A DNA stretch of 64,000 nt. Source: Ceratotherium simum simum. Its lineage: Eukaryota; Chordata; Mammalia; Perissodactyla; Rhinocerotidae. The position numbers were made by a program, and so were the translations under genes. Shown piece by piece: positions 35,621 through 47,971 of this stretch. Where the stretch lies: the NCBI RefSeq assembly GCF_000283155.1, contig NW_004454178.1, positions 131,275 through 195,274 on the forward strand, read 5' to 3'. Numbering within the stretch: the first letter of the stretch is position 1; each line of letters starts with the position of its first letter. Under the pieces are notes generated by a model. That model saw nothing but the letters and a program-made list of their open reading frames with translations. It did no database searches and was not told the DNA's origin.

Positions 35621-37520
35621 CCAGAAGAAGAGAATTTGCCTGAGATTCTGTCATATTTAGCCACTCTGGTTACCAAATATTCCTGTGTAGCCCTTTTCCC
35701 ACATACAGAATACACTTTCCTCATGAAAGAAAGCCAAATATGTCCATTGATTGCATCCATCTCAAAATCTAAGATTCCTGGTGGACCCAAGATGTCTCTA
35801 TCAGGACCAAATGTAGGTCCACTTGGTACAGTCACTTGTTAAGTAAAAATGCATATAATCTCCCTCACCTGACCACCACCAGGAGCACATGCGAGATACA
35901 GTGTTTATATAGTGTACAAAGAGAAACAAGACTATTCATAGAAATGCTTCCATTCAGAAAGGAGAGGAAAGGTAGTCACATAGCAAACAGAGGTCCATAG
36001 TGATTCGGACATTCAGATACACAAATATATTTAATGGGGATGGGGAAGCTCCTTCAAAAGGCCCTAATTCTGATCTCCAGCAACTGAGGCCTTTGATCTC
36101 CAGAAACTGGTTTTTCTAGAGAAAAACCCTTATTCTTCTCTGTAGCTCAGTGGCTCCATCTCGTCAGAGGTTCTGTCTTATCCATGTCCATCCTTAACCA
36201 TATTTGAAGTGAACCTGGGGGTTATGCCTTCTTCTAGGGCTGTGCTGTTTCCAAGTGTGTCTGTGCTCCAATGGCTATAGGGTAGCCCAAAGAATCAATA
36301 TGTATTTTTTGTGTGTTTTAAAATATTTTTTAGTTTATTCATTTTTAGTATTCTGGATGCTTTGGTAATAAAGAAAAATATTCTTATTTGTCTGCTTCCA
36401 GTAAATTTCAGGTGCCAGTATCCACAAAGTTGTTTTCTAAAAAACAATACTGAAACTTGATTTATTTAATCATCATCCTTTATGCTTCTCTCCATATAAA
36501 CAGTTACTTTGAAAATATCTGAAATAACAGATGTAAAAGCCAAAAACTTAATCTGATCTTTGCCTAAGAATTTTACTGGAACATTATCACTCAAATAAAA
36601 GTTTTGCTAGAACATTATTGATCAAAGCCTTTTTAAAATTCCTTTTCTTACTACTTGTAGTACAATAATAGTCAGATTTTTCAAACCCTGCACGACCTTG
36701 TATTTCTGGCTCTATCTACTCTGTTTCATTTTTGTTGCATGTTAGCCAATTCTTTCTTGAGCTCCTTTTTGTTCTAACCTCTTGTCAAATGGAACTAACA
36801 GCAATAAACACATATCCTCACTGTTTGGCTTTCTACCCAGCTCTCATGGAGTCACCAGCTCAGTAGGCATGAGATCTCTCTTCAAGCTATCACAAGCAAT
36901 CATTTTACACAGTGTTTGGATCCTATATAATATTGATAGCTCTCATTTCAGCCCTTGAAATCCATTTTCTCACCCTCTACCTCCTGGCCATCTAGCTGAA
37001 TATACAGTTTTTAGGCTTTTGTAATGTTAGTACTCACTCAAACTACAACCTCCAGTATTAGATAGTATAATTAGTTCTACCTTCTGTAACAAACATCTCT
37101 GAAATTTTAGTGGCTTTATATAAAAAGTTTATTTTATCCTCAATGAGGCCCACTGTTGATATTCCTAGTTGAATAACTCTTGTTTGCATCTGTCCTCCAC
37201 GGAAGGACTCACGGTCCTAGCTTCTTCCCTCTAACTGGAGTCCTTTACTGGATCTTCCATATTCATACAGAAGACACAATTATACAGAAGGAGTGGAGGT
37301 CCGTTCACCTCTTTCTAAACCACTTCAGACCAGAAATGACACAGAGCTCACATTCCATTGGTGGCAAGTAGTAACAAACCTCCCCTCCACCATGTGTAAG
37401 GGGTATTTGGAAACGTACCTGCTGCAGCCACCACTTCCTAGTCATAGCTCTACATTTTAGACACATATAGCCTCTAATTCTTTATGCAGATCTCTGTCCA
37501 AGTGGCTTTTAACAGATATA
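35621..37520. other. gene-free stretch, mostly unassigned
   Basis: No supported gene. At 36068-36110 'gatctccag(c/a)aactg' occurs twice, 27 bases apart. The segment 37060-37390 has the texture of an ancient interspersed repeat ('ctgtaacaaacatctctgaaattttagtggcttta') but was not assigned to a family. Confidence 0.35.
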
Positions 37521-37718
37521 TATATATATTTTTTTCTTTTCCTGAGGAAGATTAGCCCTGAGCTAACATCTGTGCCAATCTTCCTCCACTTTATATGTGG
37601 GTCACTGCCACAACATGGCTGACAGTGGTGTAGGTGCACACACAGGATCCAAACCCACGAACTCAGGCCACCAAGCAGAGCATGCAAAACTTAACCACTG
37701 TGCCAAGGGGCCGACCCC
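37521..37718 (-). mobile_element. ERE SINE, diverged
   Basis: Antisense: tail module 'gaggaagattagccctgagctaacatctgtgccaatcttcctcc' at the left and head 'cttaaccactgtgccaaggggccgacccc' at the right. The middle is shorter and more diverged than in other copies. Flanks 'aacagatatat' (37511-37521) and 'aacagagatat' (37719-37729) form an imperfect target duplication. It is the oldest-looking ERE in the window. Confidence 0.85.
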
Positions 37719-37729
37719 AACAGAGATAT

Positions 37730-38389
37730 CTTCTGAGTATCGAATTTCTAATATATCAACTATCAGTCACTCTTTTTTATGATTTATGTTTATTCATTTG
37801 ACATATCATTTGACATTATGAACAAACACACATATATCCCATCATAATGTCCTTAAAACCTTAAGGGTAGCAACTTTGTTTTGCTCCCTGTTTATCTCCC
37901 ATATTTAGAAGAGTACATCACACTTTTAATACTTTATAAATATTTCTGTGCAAGAATAATAAATGCATGCATGAATAATAAAACAATTCAAAATATAAAA
38001 CAATTTAGTAGAATTTAGTGAAATTGAGAAGTGTATGGCCTATAAAAAATCTACTTACAACTACATACCAAGAGAAAAACATAACTCACCATATTCATAT
38101 GTATACAGAGATTAACAATGATGTATATTTTACAACATTTTATTATACCAAAAAGTAAGAGACATCAGCTTTTAATAAAGAAATGATAAAGAGAATTAAA
38201 AATTGTACAAGGAAATTATGAAATTAATTTATGATTAAATTATAAAATTATATGATAGAGTAAATTGAAGTATATATTTCTGAAAAGATTGAAATATCAA
38301 AAAATAATCACGTTAATTGAAAATAATAGCTTCAGAACAATCTGTGCAGATTAGTGGTATGAATATAAATTTAAAGAAGTTTGACAGAA
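37730..38389. other. AT-rich gene-free stretch
   Basis: No gene recognised. Old sense L1 may be present in the A-rich part after 37980 but no diagnostic stretch was found. Confidence 0.3.
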
Positions 38390-38830
38390 ACTGTCCTGCT
38401 CTCCACTCACCTTCTCTCTCTTCTTCCCTGGCACTTAGCTCCCCTTCATTTCCCAGCCTCCTTTGCAGTTTAGTGTGGCCATGTGACATTTCTGACCAAT
38501 GGTCTGTGAATGGAGTTGTGAACCTATACAGGACTGACTCATGAAAATCTGTCAGCTACTCTCCTCCATTCCCTTTTGCCTTCTACCATCTTGGTACAGA
38601 AAGGTCCTGCCAAGTTAGAAGCTACCCAGTGAGGATGGAATCACATGGTGGAATAGCTTTGGTGCCTGCCTTATCATGTGGAAGAGATCCCTCTACTAAT
38701 AACAAAGTCCTGATTCAGAATTTATGTTAACTAGAGATGACCTTCCACTGTGTCTTGTGCATTATGTATTTTATGGTTTGCTACAGTTGCTAGCACTCCC
38801 TTATCTAGAGAAGGTACATCAAGCAAATAC
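38390..38830 (+). mobile_element. possible ancient LTR-type repeat
   Basis: 'ttcccagcctcctttgcagttta', then 'gtggccatgtgac', then 'tgaccaatggtctgtgaat' follow the pattern of a common old mammalian interspersed repeat, ending near 'tttgctacagttgctagcac'. The family (MaLR-like or other) could not be fixed. Confidence 0.35.
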
Positions 38831-39599
38831 TTGTTATTTGGATACAGGTATGTATGAAAATTATCCTCGTGTGATACACATTTCTCAAGATAGATATGAC
38901 TTCTGCAAAAAGGGAGGAAGAATTGAGACACAGGGTGTTAGAATGATTGGTATTACTTTACTTTAATGAATCTTTGTATTCATGAATCTCCTGACTCTGC
39001 TGCATACTATAAGGCTGGGAAGGGGGAAAATTAATTTTAAAATTACCTGGTAATCGTATCTTAGACTCTATTGATGCAATTATCCTCTTTCTGATGACTG
39101 AAGCTCATTCTGGGGTGGTTTCAGTATTTCAGATTCCTAGCTGTCACTTACTGCCTTCCATGTATGTTCAGGGGATTTTATATGTCCTCTGGTGTAAGGT
39201 AGAAAGTGGCCTTAGATGAACCAGTGCCCACTGGATGTTGGCCAGCAGGGATGGTCTGCACTGCCCCTGACTTGGTTTCTGCTGAATCAGGACAGCTACT
39301 ATTTGGAATTTGGGAATACCATGTTAGCATTGTCATGTTCTTCCTAGTGTACCACTGGCTGCAAAGTTCTTTAACCCAGAAGCCTCTTCTTTCAATACTT
39401 AAGTCTCTCTTGAGCCGTAGGTATGTCTGAGTGTCTCCACTAGGGAACTCAATAAATTCTGGGTCCCTTATATGCCACAGCATTTTGTGGAGAGACTTGA
39501 ATGTTTGAGTGTGTGTGTGTGTTTTATGTGGAAAGTGATTGATTGAATAACTGTATAATGTAATATTACTAATAAAATTATCTTTAAAAAATAAAATTG
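38831..39599. other. gene-free stretch
   Basis: Overlapping frames on both strands at 39178-39483 and 39206-39430 are unrecognised. A short TG run lies near 39509-39522. Confidence 0.35.
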
Positions 39600-40790
39600 C
39601 ATGTGTATCTCACAATATACTAAAAAAAGAAAAAAATCCAGGCAGATGAAAGAGCTATATGTAGTATTTATTTTAAATTCTGGAAAACAATATAGAAGAC
39701 AATTTCTGTAATAGTATGATGGAAAAAATCTTCCTAAGCAAAATAATAAATTCTAAAGCAGAAAGAAAATGATTGAAATAATTGACGTGATAAAAAGAAA
39801 ATGTGCACAACACAGAAAACTGTAGGCATACGTTGAAATCTCACTTTTGGATAAGGCACTACATATATGACAAGGGATTAATGTTAATAAAATATAAGAG
39901 GAAAAAAATCAGACAGAGGACAAACTGTGAAGTCAAAAAATAATGTAATCTTATAATTGGCTAATTCAGAGCTTAAGAAATACTATAGAACAATGAACAT
40001 ATGGAAAGATGCTAAATAAAAATTACTCGGAAAAATATAAATCCAAACATGTAATCTAGATAGAATTGATAATATTGGCAAAAATCAACTGGCAAACTGT
40101 AGCCAATATCAATGAGTGATTACATCAGTATCGAGGTAGAAAAGAGTTTCGTGGAGTAAGGATTTTCATCAATGGATGGAGACTCACCAACAGACACCAA
40201 CAAAAGGAAGCTCTCTCCAGCTTTGGTCCTGAGAGGCAGTGGGAGAAACAGCAGTTTCCAAGATCCACAGCAGCTGAAGCTTCAAGGAGCATGACAACTG
40301 GTGAGACCTGGGCCCTGGGTAGAGGAATTGGCTATTGAAAGTCTCAGCCTGGCAGAGACAGTACTGGTGAGAATAAATAGCCAGACCTCAGTCTGCTCCT
40401 CCTCTCCAATCACCTGCTGAGATCTCTTATTAGCCAAACCAACTACAAGGCAGAGAGACAAGTAGCCCCCTTTGGTCACAGAGCAAGCCATGAAAGAGCA
40501 GACATGCGTGATGGGGAGGATAGAGACTCTTCAGCACAATGGGAACGTGAGAAACTGGTTCTCTTTCTGCATAGATAGTGGGGGCTAAATTACTCTAGAA
40601 TTGTGTAGCATGAAAATTGAAATTTTGTATTAAAATTCACAAATCATTGATCATTTGAACCAATAATTCCTTCCTGGGAATCTATCATACCAAAATAATC
40701 GTATATGTGAAGAAAGATATTTGTACAAGACACCCATTTTTCAAATAATATTTATCAAGATTCAACAATGGAACTATTAAATTCATTAAC
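39600..40790 (+). mobile_element. old L1 ORF2 remnant, interrupted
   Basis: Sense L1M-type sequence at 39600-40135 ('atggaaaaaatcttcctaagc', 'aaaatcagacagaggacaaac'-like) and 40560-40790 ('ccaataattccttcctgggaatctatca', 'aagaaagatatttgtacaaga'). Between them, 40140-40560 is a more GC-rich segment that breaks the L1. Its family is unassigned; it includes 'ccaatcacctgctgagatc' and 'cattagccaaacc'-like stretches. Confidence 0.5.
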
Positions 40791-41211
40791 AAGCATTTTT
40801 TTTTTTTTTTGTAAAATTGATGACATATCCAGCCTACGGAATAAGACCCAGTCTCCATGCACTGAACTGGTAAGATACTTAAGATAGCTTACTCAGTTAA
40901 AAATACAGGTTGTAGGTCAATACTTGATTTTCTCATTAAATAAGAAGTTGGAATTACACAACTCTAAGGCTCCACACTATAATATTAGAGGTTTACATTT
41001 TCTGAACTGAGTGTCAAACAAATACAAAAACCATTTGTTTACAAACAAAAACCTAAGAAGGAAAAAAGGCAATCAAAACTATGTTAAATGCCAATTTTAA
41101 TGTATCTAATTATGTTTAATAAGCCTCATTTTTTATCTATCCCTAGAAAGTGATTTTGTTCATTCTATTTCTTTAAATTTTATCCTTTGAATGCATTTAA
41201 GAAAGCAGAAG
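40791..41211. other. gene-free stretch
   Basis: A T run lies near 40798-40810. Otherwise AT-rich and unassigned. Confidence 0.35.
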
Positions 41212-41622
41212 AGCATCCCTGGTTGTCTAGTGGTTAAGATTTGGTGCTCTCACCACTGTGGCCCAGGTTAGGTTCCCAGTCACGGAACCACATCACTCAT
41301 CTGTCTGTTCTCATACTGTGGTGGCTGTGTGCTGCTCTGATGCTGAAAACTAGGCCACTGGTGTTTCAAATACCAGCAGGGTCATCCATGGTGGACAGGT
41401 TTCAGTGGGGCTTCCAGACTAACACAGACTTGGAAGAAGGACGTGGCTACCCACTTCTGAAAAAATTGTCAATGAAAACCCTATGAGTAGCAGTGGAGCA
41501 TTGTCTGATACGGCACCAGAAGGTGAGCGGTTGGCATAAAAAGACTGGGAAGTGTTCTACTCTGCTATACACAGGGTTGCTAGGAGTCGGAATTGGCTCA
41601 ATGGCACTAACAACACAAAAAG
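41212..41622 (+). mobile_element. tRNA-Glu-headed SINE with RTE-like tail
   Basis: The first 75 bases copy tRNA-Glu: 'tccctggttgtctagtggtta', a 'gctctcacc' anticodon-arm region, and a B box 'ggttaggttcccagtca'. The body then differs from ERE. The 3' part ('gaaaaccctatgagtagcag', 'gcattgtctgatac', 'gttgctaggagtcggaatt') ends in 'actaacaacacaaaa' rather than poly(A). Such a sequence and an AAC-rich tail are known for SINEs mobilised by RTE/BovB-type LINEs. The head is too diverged to be a functional tRNA gene. No convincing target duplication. Confidence 0.65.
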
Positions 41623-42589
41623 TCAGAAAATTTATGAAAAATGATGCAAGCTTTTCTACTTTATCCATGTTGGTTAATTCCTAAACTTGGATGAAGTATT
41701 CCAATTACACTCCTTAATGTGCTTTGGAAGATGTAGTAACCTGGGACCTTGTTACCATGGGACAGAAGTGATTTGTTTCGCCAAATATTGATGGGATCAC
41801 TATCATAAACATATGAATTAATAGGAAATTTAAAAATTTTATGCTGTTTTAGTGCACATCTGTGTATTTAACACTGTAAGCAAGTGCATCTGAGTGCCTG
41901 GAGCTCTTCCATTAGAGTTTTTAAGTCTAGATACAAGAAATTTTGAGCAGGAATTACTCCTGTATGTCTAGGAATTCTAAATATTAGGTACCATATATAA
42001 TTTGACAAAAAGTTTTTCCAATTGCGTAGTTTTTGTAAATTATTATTAGTAGAGGTTATGAAAAATTGTATTTTGAAAACACTATCCAAAATGATAATTA
42101 ATTCTTCTAAAACAGATGTAAACAAATATTTTTGGTTTGAGATAGAGTAATTAAAAAAAATCTTTGGAAGAGTATGATCCATAGCACATTTTGTTTTCTT
42201 TTGTTCCCCATATCTAGAGCGTTGTAAATGGAACCATCAAATGTGTGTATCATTATGGTCCAGCACATTGAGGGATGATGCATACATTTTTCAATTACTT
42301 TAAATTTAGAAAGTGCATATTTTATTCATTCAGTTTTACTGCAACAAAAATATTTGAAATTGGTTTTCCAACACTGTTTCCCAAAAACACTGCAAGATCC
42401 TTATTTTACAGTCATGAACTAATCTAGTGTGTCAAGAGGAAAAGTAAATCTGTACTTTTGAAATCTTCTGATTCTTCACAAGTTGGAAACAACCCATTCA
42501 GTAGACATGCCAGCAAGGCTGTGGATTTGTGGAAAGTTCAACTTCCTCAACAAGGCCCCACATCCTCCAAATATCCCTCCCTCCGTCCT
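41623..42589. other. AT-rich gene-free stretch
   Basis: A 104-codon minus-strand frame at 41868-42182 is unrecognised and of low complexity. Nothing else assigned. Confidence 0.35.
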
Positions 42590-43390
42590 TTCTGGTGTTA
42601 AGATATGTCCCATTCCACTTGAATCAACATGATTCAGCTCACCATCTTCACTCATCTGGTCTCCCTACTCTCAGTGTTGTAGTTCCCCAATTGATTACTG
42701 CCAATTTAACATTTCTAAAATGCAAGTCTGATCATTTCACTACTATCTGTAAAACTCTGGGTCACAGAAGAGTGAGAAATGAGTCTATAAAGTAAAGCAG
42801 GAAAGGAGGAGTCTTTGGAACATTTACCTCTCTTGCTTGGTCAACCATCATACCTTTGCTCATGCTGTGCTTTTTCTGTGGCATCTTATCCCTGAGTATG
42901 TGTCCCCTGCCCCAGCCTTCTGTACTCATCAGAGGGTAAAATCCAGTCACCATTCAACACTGAGTTCCAGGGTTTGTTCTCAGCCCTTTTGGTTGACCAA
43001 ACTCACATGTCACGGGTAGAACTGATATGTCCTTATGAGCTGTACTCTTTCCACATGAGCATCAAGGCATATCATACACTTTACAGCACCTGTTTGCATA
43101 TAAAACTACAACTACAGGTTCAAATTATTTGGGGACAGCAACCATGTAGTATTCAGATTTTAATCTTAGCTACTATTTTGGATTATAATATGACATAAGA
43201 AATATTTACTGCATAATTGAATAAATGAGTTTGAGTATTTGATATCCTGTCTCTTTCTTTGTAAAATAAATTAGATACTTCAAAATTCAACTCAGATATC
43301 ACCTCATGCAAGGACCCTTTCCTAAATTTCCCTTCTACTCCAAGTTTATATTGTTCGCACAGTCCCTTATGCAATTCTGGATCCTAAACC
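42590..43390 (-). mobile_element. probable L2 remnant(s)
   Basis: Antisense L2-type stretches: 'atttctaaaatgcaagtctgatcatttcac' (about 42712-42740) and 'aactcagatatcacctcatgcaaggacccttt' (about 43288-43320). The two may be parts of one element or two neighbours; the section between is only loosely similar. Confidence 0.4.
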
Positions 43391-44062
43391 TACCGCTTGA
43401 TGGGGACTATTAACCACCACTAGATACCTTCAGGATTTGACCATGTGGAAAAAAGGTAGCCGAAATAAAGGTAGGCAGATGATAGGATTGTGTCACTAAT
43501 AATTAGCCATGTTGAAATAAGCATGTTTTCTAAGATATTATGTCACTTACACTGCCACCAAAGAGAATACAAAAAAGGAGGGAGGACTGATATTTTAACT
43601 CTTTATGTAGGATAATTTTACAGTACAGAAAAGTAACATGAATAAGAATGGTACCAACTACAGCCACAGACCCTTTACCCAGATCACCGACTGCTGCCAT
43701 GTACCTCTTTTGCTTCATCATTTCTCTCTCTCTCTAAGTCAATTTTACAGCATCTCATGACCTTTTCCCTCTATATATTTTATTATGTATTTCCTAATAA
43801 TATGGATTTTCTTCTGCAAAGTGCAGTTATCAGCTTCAGTAAATGTAATATCAATACAATATGATTGTATAATATATTTTGAATGGACAAGGATTAGAAA
43901 AGTGAAGAGTTTCTAGTACAGGGAAGCAATTCCTAAAAGAGGTGTGAAAATGAGGTGAGACATCATGGTATGAAAGTCTATGGAATAATCTTAGCATAAA
44001 ACTCTAAACTTATGACTTGCAGGGAGAAGGCAAAACACACCAATATCAAAGTTTTCTATTTT
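43391..44062. other. gene-free stretch, 3' flank of the second receptor
   Basis: No gene or clear repeat. A 63-codon minus-strand frame (43530-43721) lacks domains. Confidence 0.35.
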
Positions 44063-45012
44063 CTAGTTTCTTGAAAGACAAGTCCCACATTCAACATTCT
44101 CTTCAGATTCCCCATGACGTCTTTATTTCTTATACTATAGATTAAAGGGTTTAGTACAGGAATTGAGTAGGGTGTAAAATACAGATACCATCATATCCTT
44201 CTCAGGGTGTGGTAGGAGTTGAGGAGCGTGTAAGTGTAAACAACAAACCCATAGAAGATGACCACAGTCACATGTGAGGAATGACTGGAAAAAGCCTTCT
44301 TCTAGCCCTCTGCTGAGTTCATTCTGTGGATTATGAGGAGAATAAAGTAGTAAGAGCCTGAAATAACTGTCACCAGAATGAGGAGCATGAGGAAACAGCA
44401 CAGGTACATGAAAATCTCAGAGAGAGAGGACCTGAGCAGGAGAACTTAGATACAGCAGAGATTTTACAGAAGAAATGATGGATCTCCTGGGATCTACAGA
44501 AAGGTGAGGTCATAGTGATGGTGGTGAACAAGAAGCCATCCATCAAGCCCAGAAACCAGCAGTCAGGTGCCAGGAGGAAACACAATCTATGGTTCATGAG
44601 GACAGGGTAAAAGAGGGGAGGGTAGATGGCCATGTAGCAGTGATAAGCCATGGAGGCTAGAAGGAAAAATTCTGAACCTCCTAGTGTCACATAGAGGAAC
44701 ATCTGAATCCCACATTTGGGGGCTGAGATCTTATTCACACCCATGACCTGGTCCATAAGCATCTTGGGCACAGTGACAGAAATGTACATTACATTCTTGA
44801 AAAACAACTGGCTGATGAAATATTAGGTGGAGGTGCAGTTAGTCATCAGAGTGTATCAGGAGGATCAGAACTGTGTTTCCAGACAAGGCTATCAGGAAAA
44901 CCACAAAAATGACCACACAAAGGAGAGTTGGCTGTTTGGATTGACTGAAGATTCCCAGCAGGATGTAATCTGACTGTCCAGTGTCATTGACCACCCAGGT
45001 TGTGTTGTCCAT
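44063..45012 (-). pseudogene. olfactory receptor pseudogene, OR2T-type
   Basis: Single-exon odorant receptor remnant, about 950 bp, close to the usual receptor length. It starts at 45012 with an N-terminal glycosylation site (Asn3-Thr-Thr) and TM1 'GNTVLILL'. A premature TAA follows at 44839-44841 (codon 58), and a deletion and frameshift sit in TM2, where the 'PMYFF' motif is lost. A second frame (44370-44807) covers '[11 protein letters not shown]' and 'LGGSEFFLL', with the DRY box degraded to HCY (44634-44642) and '[10 protein letters not shown]' in loop 2. Another frameshift near 44430 precedes TM5 to TM7; the '[12 protein letters not shown]' stretch is still visible in the frame 44135-44401. 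The end is estimated at 44063-44065. The motifs match the OR2T subfamily. Several lesions make it non-functional. Confidence 0.92.
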
Positions 45013-46063
45013 GAGGTTTCACCTGGACCACCAAAGAGAGCTTTGGGATTAATGGATCACTCATGGGATTTAACTATCTGAAATGAATAAATGAATGTGT
45101 ACTGAGAAAGTGTGTGTGTTTGTGTGCTTGTACATCAATTTTATTTTGCTAACCAGAGGACAGGCCTGCAGATTTGGGAATTATAAATTACTTATGATTT
45201 AAAGAATTTATTTAAAAAAACTAATAATTCAAAATTGTGCAGCAAAAGAATGGTAAATTATGCTGAAGTTGCCACAGTTCAGGTCATGAGGATTGCTAAT
45301 GACAGATAGTGTCATGCGTCAATGTGTACTGGGAATTTGCAGAGATGCCACCTTAAGCAAACAGAAAAAGTGAATCATCGAAAAAAGAGAAATCAAAATT
45401 CTGTTTATAGAGTGTTTGTTATATAAGTCTTAATTTAATTAACCTCTCTACTTTGAGGATCCAACTGGAATCTTAAAAAATTCTTGGGGGTATACTCAGG
45501 TAAGAAAGATTTAGAAAATAACTGAAACATAATTTGGGAAAATCCAAACTGGACGTTTGAATCTCCTTTGCCCATAGAATCCTCTTTGCCTCACAGGCTG
45601 CCCTGTGAATCTTTGTGGTTGTGTGAAGGGAGGCAAGCACCCCCAGACACATGTCAGGGTCCTCACACATGACTGACCTCTAGAGATCCATGATGCATGG
45701 GGTGAGAGGCCCAGTATCTCAGCCCCACTAATGCCATGGATTCAAGCACACCTATACTTGCCATTCCTTTGCCCATTCCACGTTTAAAAAAAACAGATAA
45801 AGTTAATTTTTGAGTTCAGGTGTGGTGAGGACCAAGTAAGATAAAATAATGAAAACTCTTGGACCATTGCTAATTACAGAAGAATACGCACCTATACTTT
45901 TAGTTTAAAGAGTTAATATCTACATTAATTATCATGCAGGATCTATGTCTGTTACTATTATTGTCTTATCATAAGAGATATATTACTTCAGTTTTCTTAT
46001 TTTACACCTAGTCATACATTTATGAATTTGGACTTGATAACTTCTGTAGTCCCAAAGGACTTG

Positions 46064-46135
46064 CATATGTGTGTGTGTATGTGTGTGTATAAGTAAAGTA
46101 TGTATACATACATACATATATGTATGTATATATAT
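46064..46135. repeat. TG/TA simple-sequence tract
   Basis: 'gtgtgtgt' followed by 'tacatacata' and 'tatatata' units, an interrupted microsatellite. Confidence 0.75.
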
Positions 46136-47782
46136 AACAAATACATGGACCCAAGTGGCACAGTCTGTGACATGTCATGCCTACACGGTTAGAGAATTGA
46201 TGAATTAATTCCCTCAGGTCTTGAGAATGATGCCAGCACATAGCCTTGAGCTCTTGGCCCATTCTAGGGAACTGGTCTTACCTATTGACTGCTGCTCATC
46301 CAAGATCACTTTCCCTTCTTGGGAGCAGTGTGCATCACATTATCAATGTTGGGATATAAATCGTGAGCCAATCTCCCCAATTTGGGACAACTTTGAAAGG
46401 CCATCACAGCTTTAGATCTCCCTGTGGGTTCAGAGCAGTTATCTCTAGTACCTTCATTGCATTCCAACTTCTCCTTCTTCCCAGTCTCTCAATTTTTTTC
46501 TTTCCCCACAGGTGTTAATCTAAGATCAATTCCTAATAAATACCTGGATTCTAATCTCCATCTCAGTATCACAATCTGAAGAAAGTTTTTTGTTTTTTTT
46601 TTCACTCCAGTGAATGTTCTTTGAAGGCTAAAGAGGAGTAATGGTTATCTAGATGATATCCTACTAATATTTGTTATCTAAATAATTCTTAGGTGATATT
46701 TTTAGAGATGTGGTTCATGTATTTTGATGATGGATTAAGATAAACTGAGAGAGGGAATTAATAACTTTAAGAAGTGAATATTTGTTAGAAGTGAATATTT
46801 GTTTAAAATGTCAACAATTTACATGGATTATACATGATATATACAATATCTAAATAAATATTTTAATTAAAAATTTATTGCACTGTAGTCCATTGTTTCA
46901 GTAATAGACAAAACATCCATCATCATTTAAGTGCCCAAGAGTAAAAGATGAACATAATCCCATTTCTACTCAGCTATTTTAAGGCAAGGATATAATTTTC
47001 AATATTTTCTATTCTGTGTAGTTTAAAGTTGATTACTTTTTAAATTTTTAAGAATTATGAGAATCAGGGAAATGATGCATTCAACATTTTTCCCCGATTT
47101 TCAAAGTGGTGAAGATTAGACATCTATAAATTAATTTAATATATATAGATTTAAAAGTATTTTATATATATATATATATACTTTAAAAACTTTTATTTAG
47201 GAATCCATTCATGAGGGTAGAATTGAGACACTGATATAATAACAGTAATTTTCTGAAAATGGCACTTTCAGGATGACTTTAAATTCACTGTGCCCATCAG
47301 CTTGGATTGTTATGTTTCAGTAACAAAATACCTTAGTTATCAAAATAGTTTACAATGACAAACTCATCATTGCTCAGAGGTGATCCTGTTCAATTCAGAA
47401 CCCAGACTAAAGAGACACCCATTCCTTGGGACTTTGCTAGCTAATGGCAAACGGAAATCATATTTGGCTGTGAACCTCATGGTGGCTCTTAAAGTTTCCA
47501 CTTGTAAAGTTACGTTACTTCTGTTTACACATATTGACCAAAACGTCAAGACCAAGCCTGACGGTATTGGAAGTGAGTTGGACAATTTTCACATAGTTTT
47601 GGGCTTTGCAGTGCCAAGCAAGAATATTTTGAACAAAATACCACATATGAAACCACAATAGAACATTGCAAAGTATTGGTAATCCACAAGAAGTTTGTAT
47701 ATTGGAATTTTAGAAATATTGGCAATCAAATTATCAGCTTCAAAGTGGCAAAGTGAATCATGCTCCCTGTGAGTGTGTTAAG

Positions 47783-47843
47783 GAGTGTGTGTGTGCATAT
47801 ATGTATGTGTGTGTGTGTGTGTGTGAAAGAGAGAGAGAGAGGG
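47783..47843. repeat. (TG)n(GA)n microsatellite
   Basis: TG units, interrupted by 'catatatgta', then more TG units, then 'gagagagagagag'. The compound structure looks relatively unspoiled. Confidence 0.85.
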
Positions 47844-47971
47844 GAGGAGAAATGAGGGAGAGAGATTATTTCTTTTATTTGAGACAAACATTTCTTTGTT
47901 ATTGGTGTCATTTATTTAAATAATTGGACAGCAGTAAATGTAATGGTTGCTATAAATACCACCAGATTCAT

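Larger units (their letters stand above)
45013..47971. other. gene-free stretch between the receptor and the L1 block
   Basis: Upstream flank of the receptor pseudogene. No promoter elements identified. A TG-rich run lies at about 45107-45125. The 93-codon plus-strand frame at 47380-47661 and its minus-strand counterpart at 47367-47585 are unrecognised. Two simple-sequence tracts are listed separately, and a (TA)n run lies near 47165-47180. Confidence 0.35.

Noticed and set aside
35172..35654. 160-codon minus-strand frame, second longest in the window
   Set aside because: It overlaps another 135-codon frame on the same strand, is antisense to L2-like purine-rich sequence, and has no domain. 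The Ser/Pro/Leu bias follows from composition.
41212..41290. Possible tRNA-Glu gene
   Set aside because: It continues directly into SINE body sequence and carries changes in the stems and loops; a SINE head.
46064..46135. Regularly spaced short repeats, considered as an array
   Set aside because: Simple-sequence units without unique spacers; a microsatellite, and CRISPR arrays do not occur in mammalian genomes.
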